A stretch of 30,161 nucleotides of DNA from DASSTY01 sp035760645 (GTDB lineage: Bacteria > Gemmatimonadota > Gemmatimonadetes > Gemmatimonadales > GWC2-71-9): contig DASTSO010000062.1 of assembly GCA_035760645.1 (NCBI GenBank), forward strand, positions 1-30,161, given 5' to 3'. Positions within the stretch are counted from its first letter, which is position 1. Each line of letters begins with the position of its first letter. The notes beneath the pieces were generated by a model. The model was not told the DNA's origin. It did not search any database and was given only the letters and a program-made list of their open reading frames with translations. A program made the translations under genes and the position numbers. Positions 24,103-30,161 of the stretch are shown here, piece after piece.

Positions 24103-24768
24103 ATGCCGCCACGCCACCGCATCGCCGCCGCCGCGCTGCTCGTCGTCACGCTCGCCGCCTGCGGAAAGGGCAGGGACGCCGATCCCGCCGGGGATCCCGC
24201 CGCGACCGATGCCGCCGCCGCGGCCGTCGCCGACTCGGCGAGCGTGCCGGCCACGGCGGCGGCCACGAGCGACGCGCCGCCGCAGCGCGGCGGCCCCGCG
24301 ACGGTGCGCCCCGAGGACGTGGACAAGGTCCGCACGGGCCTCCAGGCGGAGCTCGAGCTGCACCAGCAGGCGGCCGAGCGACTGCGGAAGGCGAAGAGCG
24401 GCACCGACACGCTCGCCGCGATGGGCGCGGCGGTGAGCGGCGAGGTCGAGGAGCGGGCGGCCGGGCGCGCCGGGCTCCCCGTCGAGCGCTACCGCGAGCT
24501 CAAGCGGACGATCCGCGGCGCGCTCAACGCGCGCCAGATGGGCGAGAGCCCGATGATGAAGGAGATGGCGCAGACCGACACCAGCGGCTTCACCCCCGAG
24601 CAGCGCGCGCAGTTCCGCGAGAACATGCGCCAGATGCAGGCGGCCTGGGGCGAGCCGTTCAAGGACTTCTCGCCCGAGACGCGCGCGAAGCTCGAGGCGG
24701 AGGGCGCGCAGCTCGACTCGCTCGCGGCGCGCGTGCTGCAGGCCCAGTTCAAGGCGGCGGGGCAGTGA
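24103..24768 (+). CDS. Small helical lipoprotein of unknown function
   Basis: A 221-residue exported protein with lipobox 'LAAC' (Cys20). An Ala/Asp-rich linker (about 25-65) precedes a mostly helical, charged C-terminal domain, for example 'GLQAELELHQQAAERLRKA' and 'RAQFRENMRQMQAAWG'. No named family is recognised; helical periplasmic lipoproteins of this make-up can act as spacers or chaperone-like binders. GGAG lies 7 nt before ATG 24103. It is the third gene of the phosphatase unit, and its stop overlaps a GTG, while the likely dipeptidase start is 35 bp further on. Confidence 0.72.
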   Translation: MPPRHRIAAAALLVVTLAACGKGRDADPAGDPAATDAAAAAVADSASVPATAAATSDAPPQRGGPATVRPEDVDKVRTGLQAELELHQQAAERLRKAKSGTDTLAAMGAAVSGEVEERAAGRAGLPVERYRELKRTIRGALNARQMGESPMMKEMAQTDTSGFTPEQRAQFRENMRQMQAAWGEPFKDFSPETRAKLEAEGAQLDSLAARVLQAQFKAAGQ

Positions 24769-24803
24769 GCCCCGCCGCGTCCCGTTCCCGGAGACCCCAG
24801 TTC

Positions 24804-26089
<1,286 letters not shown>

Positions 26090-26093
<4 letters not shown>

Positions 26094-26806
26094 AACCTCT
26101 TCCAAAAAATGCCCGCCCCCACCAGCGCGATCGTCATGAAGGCGAACCACTGGATCGCGTAGCTCAGGTGGGGGCCGTCGTCGAGGGCGGGAGCGGGGAG
26201 GCGGCGCGGGTAGCGCGGCAGGGCGGGATCGGGCAGCTGCTGGACGACGACCGGCAGGAGCGGGTAGGGCAGGGCGAGGCGCGTCGCGCCGAGGTCGAGA
26301 TAGCGCCAGGTCGTGCCGGCCGGGCGCGTGAGCGGCTCGCCGCCCCCTGCGGCCCGGAGCGCGGCGGCGAGCCCCGTGACGGTCACCGAGCCGGGCTCGG
26401 GGAAGGTGTCGGCCCGGGCGCTCACCGCGTCGGCGGCCGGCACGAAGCCGCGCCGTACCAGCACCGCCGTGTCCGAGCCCGCGAGCCGGAGCGGCGTCAC
26501 CACGTAGACGCCCGGATTCCCCTCGAAGACGCGGCCCCGGATCACGAACGCGTGCGCCGGATCGTAGGTCCCGCGCGCCACGACCCGCCGCTCCTCGAGC
26601 GCGGCGGGTCGTGGTGCGTTCGGCGCGAGCACGACCGGCGGCGCCGAACGCGCGGCCAGCGCGGCCGCGTTGGCCGCGCGGCGCTCGTGCAGCCGCCTGA
26701 GCTGCCAGCGGCCGAGGAGCGCACAGGCCAGCGCGATGGCCAGCAGGAGCGCCACGAACGTGGCGCGCCGGCGCGGGGTCATGCGGGGGCTCGGGCGAGG
26801 TGTCAT
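26090..26806 (-). CDS. SURF1-family cytochrome oxidase assembly protein
   Basis: A 238-residue inner-membrane protein with the two-span SURF1 layout: span 1 at about 15-33 ('FVALLLAIALACALLGRWQL') and span 2 near the C-terminus ('FAFMTIALVGAGIFW'), flanking a periplasmic domain. Diagnostic pieces are 'LGRWQLRRLHERRA', 'VARGTYDPAHAF', 'VVTPLRL', 'VLVRRGFVPA' and 'DGPHLSYAIQWFAF'. SURF1 helps insert haem a during aa3-type oxidase maturation. No cox or ctaB/ctaA gene is adjacent. ATG 26782, eight codons in, is an equally possible start. The convergent dipeptidase stop overlaps this stop within CTAA. Confidence 0.88.
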
Positions 26807-26897
26807 GACTGTCCGGGGTTGAGGACACCGGCGGCCGTCGGGGACACCGGTCTGGACGCCGTTCGAGGCGCCGGTCGGGCGGCCGCTCGCGTAAAGT

Positions 26898-26921
26898 CGC
26901 GGAAAGATAGGCGTTTCCGCG
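26898..26921. promoter_or_regulatory. 8-bp inverted repeat overlapping a minus-strand -10
   Basis: CGCGGAAA (26898-26905) and TTTCCGCG (26914-26921) are exact reverse complements around the 8-base spacer GATAGGCG. The minus-strand hexamer TATCTT (26909-26904) lies across the left arm and spacer. It sits between the divergent SURF1 and outer-membrane protein genes. It may be an operator for SURF1; a hairpin is also possible. Confidence 0.45.
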
Positions 26922-27014
26922 CGCTCGCGGTTCGCCCGCCGCGCTGGTCCGACCTTTGCGCCAGGGACGGGAACCTGCAGCGTTGGACTCCCCCTGAAGT
27001 CGGGCTCCCTGGCA

Positions 27015-27021
27015 GAGGAGG
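27015..27021 (+). promoter_or_regulatory. Shine-Dalgarno GAGGAGG
   Basis: GAGGAGG is 7 nt upstream of ATG 27029 and selects this start over upstream in-frame codons. It agrees with the signal peptide position. Confidence 0.7.
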
Positions 27022-27028
27022 CGTGATC

Positions 27029-27673
27029 ATGCGAGCGGTACAGCGGACGGCGGTGGCACTCGCGCTGGCCTGGACGGCGGCGGCGCTCGGGCCGGCGCGC
27101 GCGGCGGCCCAGCGGCCGGAGCGGCAGCCGCGCGGCGAGCGCGAGGGCATCGTCGAGGTCGGGGGCCGTGACGGGCGCGGCGAGCGCCACGGCTTCTGGC
27201 TCAGCCTCGGGCTGGGCACGGGCGCCGAGCAGTACGCGGTCCAGCCCGAGCTCGACCGCTACAGCGACACCTACACCCAGCCGGTCGTGTCGCTCGCCCT
27301 TGGCGGCACCCTCGGCCGCCACTGGCGGCTGGGAGGGGAGGTGCAGAGCTGGTTCAGCACCGAGAACGGCGAGACCCAGTCGCTCGCGAGCTTTCTCGGC
27401 ATCGTCCAGTTCTACCCGTTCGCGCGGCAGGGGCTCTTCCTCAAGGGCGGCGTCGGCCTGGCGCGCAACGGTCTGACCGACGTCTACGGCTACGACTACG
27501 CGGACGCGGGCTTCGCCGCCGCGCTCGGCGCGGGATGGGAGATTCCCCTCTCGCGGCGCTTCTTTCTCACGCCGCTGGTCGAGGTGGTCGGCCAGAACTA
27601 TCAGCGGCGCGATGCGCCCGACTACCGCGAGCGGATCGTGCACGTCGGCGTGGGGATCGGGCTGCAACCCTGA
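27029..27673 (+). CDS. Outer-membrane beta-barrel protein
   Basis: A 214-residue exported protein. The signal peptide (1-27) ends 'ARAAAQ'. After a short charged stretch, alternating hydrophobic/polar strands begin: 'GFWLSLGLGTGAEQYAV', 'PVVSLALGGTLGRHWRLGGE', 'LASFLGIVQFYPF', 'GLFLKGGVGLARNG', 'AGFAAALGAGWEIPL', 'FFLTPLVEVVGQNY', 'RIVHVGVGIGLQP'. About eight strands and an almost aromatic-free C-terminal residue fit a small OmpA/OmpW-like barrel. The function (structural, adhesive or transport) is not evident. It is preceded by a strong Shine-Dalgarno and followed by a hairpin that may end the transcript. Confidence 0.8.
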   Translation: MRAVQRTAVALALAWTAAALGPARAAAQRPERQPRGEREGIVEVGGRDGRGERHGFWLSLGLGTGAEQYAVQPELDRYSDTYTQPVVSLALGGTLGRHWRLGGEVQSWFSTENGETQSLASFLGIVQFYPFARQGLFLKGGVGLARNGLTDVYGYDYADAGFAAALGAGWEIPLSRRFFLTPLVEVVGQNYQRRDAPDYRERIVHVGVGIGLQP

Positions 27674-27697
27674 ACGACCGGGTGCCGGGGGATCGGG

Positions 27698-27722
27698 CCG
27701 CCGCATGTGACGGCGGTCATTT
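27698..27722 (+). terminator. Candidate terminator after the beta-barrel gene
   Basis: CCGCCG (27698-27703), loop CATGTGA, CGGCGG (27711-27716), then TCATTT. The hairpin lies 25 bp past the stop and 35 bp before the next start. The T-run is short, so confidence is moderate. Confidence 0.4.
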
Positions 27723-27742
27723 CCCCCGACGGTTGCACGACT

Positions 27743-27748
27743 TAAGGT
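27743..27748 (+). promoter_or_regulatory. Possible -10 element for the Ig-like lipoprotein pair
   Basis: TAAGGT sits in 'ACTTAAGGT', the only AT-rich patch in the gap, 8 bp before ATG 27757. No -35 at proper spacing was found. If used, the transcript would have almost no leader. Confidence 0.25.
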
Positions 27749-27756
27749 GCGGCATC

Positions 27757-28515
27757 ATGATTCGTGCGACGATAATTCCGTGGCGGGCCCTCCCGCTGCG
27801 GCCGGCGCTGCTCGCCGGTACCGCGGCGGTGCTCGTGGGCGCCTGCAGCAGCGACCTGATGCTCCCCGACGACCCCGGGGCGCGCACCCTCGCGCTCGCC
27901 GTCGCCGACGGGGACGCGCAGCAGGGGCGCGTGGCGGAGGTGCTCTCCCGGCCGATCGTCGTGCGCGTCGCGGATCAGACGGGTGCGCCGGTGGCCGGCG
28001 TGAAGCTCGTCTTCGTGCCCGGCGCCGGTGCCACCGGCGCCTCGGTGCTCCCCGACACGGCGGTCACCGACGCGGGAGGCCGGGCCGGGGTCCTCTGGGT
28101 CCTCGGCACCGTCGCCGGGCGGCAGACGCTCGAGGCCCATCTCGCCGAGCAGCCGGCGGCGCCGCCCAGCGCCGTGTTCACCGCCGAGGCCGCGCCGGGC
28201 GCGCCCGACACGCTTCAGCTCGTGAGCGGCGACGGGCAGGTCGGCTTCCCGGGCACGCAGCTGCCCCAGCCGCTCACCGTGCGCGTGGTGGACCGCTTCG
28301 GGAACGGCGTCGCCGGCGCGCGCGTGCGCTGGCGCGTGGAGAGCGGACGCGGCGAGACCGACCCGAGCATCGCCACGACCGGCGGCGACGGCCAGGCGAC
28401 GGCCGTCTGGACGCTGGGCATGTCGTTGAAGGAACAGCGAGTCGAGGCAACGGTGGACGGCGTCGCGGGTTCGCCGGCCACCTTTCGCGCCACCCCGGGC
28501 CAATTCGGATCCTAG
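27757..28515 (+). CDS. Ig-like (Big-1 type) lipoprotein
   Basis: A 252-residue lipoprotein: signal peptide with lipobox 'VGAC' (Cys30), then 'SSDLMLPDDPGA' and two Ig-like beta-sandwich domains at about 42-148 and 150-250. Each domain shows the invasin/intimin Big-1 pattern 'VVRVADQTGAPVAGVKLVF ... TDAGGRAGVLWVLG', with 'VDRFGNGVAGARVRWRV ... GGDGQATAVWTLG' in the second. Such domains usually space or display surface parts. The whole protein is paralogous to the first two domains of the gene that begins 9 bp downstream, so the pair arose by duplication. The ligand or role is unknown. No clear Shine-Dalgarno was seen. Confidence 0.82.
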   Translation: MIRATIIPWRALPLRPALLAGTAAVLVGACSSDLMLPDDPGARTLALAVADGDAQQGRVAEVLSRPIVVRVADQTGAPVAGVKLVFVPGAGATGASVLPDTAVTDAGGRAGVLWVLGTVAGRQTLEAHLAEQPAAPPSAVFTAEAAPGAPDTLQLVSGDGQVGFPGTQLPQPLTVRVVDRFGNGVAGARVRWRVESGRGETDPSIATTGGDGQATAVWTLGMSLKEQRVEATVDGVAGSPATFRATPGQFGS

Positions 28516-28524
28516 AGCTCCTCC

Positions 28525-30161
28525 ATGACCTTCCTCCAGCGCGCGCTTCCCGTCGTCCTGCTCGGCGCGGCCGCGCTGGGGCTGCTCGCCGGTTGCGGCG
28601 GCGACCTCACGCTTCCCAACGAGGGTGAGCCGGCCCACCTCCTGGTGCAGCGCGGCGACGGCCAGCATGGGACCGCCGGCGCGGCCCTCCCGGATTCCAT
28701 CGTCGTCCGCGTCACCGACTCCCGTGACCGTCCGGTCTCCGGGGTCGCCGTCGCCTTCGTGCTGCAGGGGAAGGCGGGTGGAAGCCTGCGCCCGCAGGAC
28801 ACGGTGCAGACCGACGCCGCCGGGCGCGCGGCCGTGCTCTGGGTGCTGGGCGACGCCGCCGGGGCGCAGCAGCTCCAGGTGCGGGTGACGGGCGCAACGG
28901 CCACGCTCACCGCGGACCTCACCGCCACCGCCGGCGCCGGCACTGCCGCCACGCTCGCCGCCGTCAGCGGTGACGCGCAGACTGCCACCGCCGGCACGCC
29001 GCTCCCCGACTCCCTCGTCGTCCACGTGAGTGACGCCGACGGCAACCCGGTCGCCGGAGTCGAGGTGAGCTGGACGCTGACCGGGGGCGGCGCGGTCAGT
29101 GCCGCGCAGACCACTTCCGGCGCCGACGGCCGCACCGGTGTGGTGCGGACCCTCGGGCCCGCCGTCGGCACGCAGACCACGGTCGCCACCGCGGTGGGCC
29201 TCGCCGGCTCGCCGGTCACCTTCACGGCGACCGCGCGGGCCGGCGCCGCCGGCGCGCTCTCGATCACCACCCAGCCCAGCGCGACGGCGCAGAGCGGTGT
29301 CGCCTTCGCCACGGCGCCCGTCGTGCGATTGCTCGACGCCAACGGCAACCCGGTGACCACCTCGGGCGTCGCCGTGACGGCGACGATTGCCACTGGCGAG
29401 CCCGGTGCACAGCTCATCGGCCAGAGCACGCGCGGCACCACCAACGGCGTCGCCACCTTCAGCGGCCTCGGCATCCAGGGCCCGGCGGGCAGCTACACCC
29501 TCACCTTCGGCGGCGCGGACCTCGTGGGCGTCACCTCCCAGCCGATCACGATCGCCGGGGGCGCGGCGGCGAAGCTCGCCGTCGTCACGCAGCCCGGGCC
29601 GTCGGGCGGCGTCGCGAGCGGAGTGGTCTTCCCGCAGCAGCCGCAGGTGCGCCTGGTGGACGCCTCGGGGAACGCGGTGAGCCAGGCGGGCATCACCGTC
29701 ACCGCGACGCTCACCGGCCCGAACGCCGCGAGCGGCGCCCTCAACGGCGATCGCACGCAGAGCACCAACGCGAGCGGCGTCGCCACGTTCACCGATCTCT
29801 CGATCACCGGCCCGCCGGCGAACTACACCATCCTCTTCGCCGCGACCAACCTCGTGAGCGCGACGTCGCAGGCCGTCGGCGTCGGCCTCGGCTCGAGCAC
29901 GACGCAGATCGGCGCGTCGAAGAGCGCGACCGTCGTCGGCGAGCCGTACACGGTGAGCGTCGCGGTGAGCGGCAGCGGCAGCACGCCCACGGGCACGGTG
30001 GCGGTGAGCGACCAGAAGGGCGCGACCTGCAACGCCGCGCTGAGCGGCGGGAGCGGCAGCTGCACGCTCCGCTCCACCAGCGCCGGGAACCACGAGCTCC
30101 TCGCGAGCTACGGCGGCGACGGCGAGCACGGCGGGAGCTCGGCGACGCTCGCGCACACGGT
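28525..30161 (+). CDS. Large multi-Ig-domain lipoprotein, 3' end outside window
   Basis: The frame is open from ATG 28525 to the window edge, giving 545 residues and no stop. The signal peptide ends in lipobox 'LAGC' (Cys24), followed by 'GGDLTLPNEGEPAH', matching the 'SSDLMLPDDPGA' start of the neighbour. Domains 1 (about 35-136) and 2 (137-240) are Big-1 type. Domains 3 (about 243-345) and 4 (346-452) are a tandem pair sharing 'QP...VRLLDANGNPV', 'GVATFSGLGI' versus 'GVATFTDLSI', and 'GPAGSYTLTF' versus 'GPPANYTILF'. Domain 5 ('VSVAVSGSGSTPTGTVAV') resembles group 3 Ig-like folds and carries two Cys that may bond. It is likely a surface-exposed stalk; what it displays lies beyond the edge. 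Confidence 0.85.
   Translation, partial: MTFLQRALPVVLLGAAALGLLAGCGGDLTLPNEGEPAHLLVQRGDGQHGTAGAALPDSIVVRVTDSRDRPVSGVAVAFVLQGKAGGSLRPQDTVQTDAAGRAAVLWVLGDAAGAQQLQVRVTGATATLTADLTATAGAGTAATLAAVSGDAQTATAGTPLPDSLVVHVSDADGNPVAGVEVSWTLTGGGAVSAAQTTSGADGRTGVVRTLGPAVGTQTTVATAVGLAGSPVTFTATARAGAAGALSITTQPSATAQSGVAFATAPVVRLLDANGNPVTTSGVAVTATIATGEPGAQLIGQSTRGTTNGVATFSGLGIQGPAGSYTLTFGGADLVGVTSQPITIAGGAAAKLAVVTQPGPSGGVASGVVFPQQPQVRLVDASGNAVSQAGITVTATLTGPNAASGALNGDRTQSTNASGVATFTDLSITGPPANYTILFAATNLVSATSQAVGVGLGSSTTQIGASKSATVVGEPYTVSVAVSGSGSTPTGTVAVSDQKGATCNAALSGGSGSCTLRSTSAGNHELLASYGGDGEHGGSSATLAHT

Overview
This is a very GC-rich bacterial chromosome segment with short intergenic gaps and frequent 2-10 bp gene spacings or 4 bp start/stop overlaps. 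Secreted proteins carry Ala-rich signal peptides ending in '-AAQ' or '-ALAQ'. There are also lipoproteins with Ig-like or ZU5-like folds, a PafA-like phosphatase, a membrane dipeptidase and a SURF1 homologue. Together these recall Gemmatimonadota or a similar high-GC environmental phylum; that assignment is inference from style, not from a marker gene. I saw no tRNA, rRNA, CRISPR array, transposase or integrase.

Layout. (1) 1-1484: the 3' end of a GH15 glucoamylase-type gene, then a cyclopropane-synthase-like methyltransferase. (2) 1518-3157, minus strand: a ZU5-like lipoprotein gene followed by a TPR protein gene. (3) 3392-8331, plus strand: mreB without mreC/mreD, a UDP-glucuronate decarboxylase-type SDR and a GH38 alpha-mannosidase. 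(4) 8344-10190, minus strand: two Opp/Dpp-type permeases, divergent from their likely partner, the solute-binding lipoprotein at 10235. (5) 10235-22004, plus strand: a long run of closely packed genes in the order binding protein, GHMP sugar kinase, heparinase II/III-like lyase, class III aminotransferase, tiny acidic protein, two amidohydrolase-2 proteins, DapA-like lyase, dihydroorotate-dehydrogenase-like flavoprotein, and MLE-subgroup enolase-superfamily enzyme. (6) 22035-26093, plus strand: PafA-like phosphatase, YkgJ-type cysteine-cluster protein, small lipoprotein, membrane dipeptidase. (7) 26090-26806, minus strand: SURF1. (8) 27029 to the window end, plus strand: outer-membrane beta-barrel protein and two paralogous Ig-like lipoproteins, the second cut by the window edge. 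No stretch over 300 bases lacks a gene.

The most interesting part is region 5. Its order suggests uptake of a glycan fragment or sugar derivative, phosphorylation, eliminative cleavage, and then conversion by aminotransferase, lactonase-like hydrolase, aldolase, flavin oxidoreductase and enolase-superfamily chemistry. I do not recognise this exact set as a described pathway. Two members look biochemically unusual. The second amidohydrolase has lost most of its metal ligands while sitting next to an intact paralogue. The DHOD-like protein lacks the standard catalytic-loop sequence. Several short DNA features (leaderless-type promoters, two compact palindromes, and two tandem duplications placed exactly over GTG starts) are also recorded.
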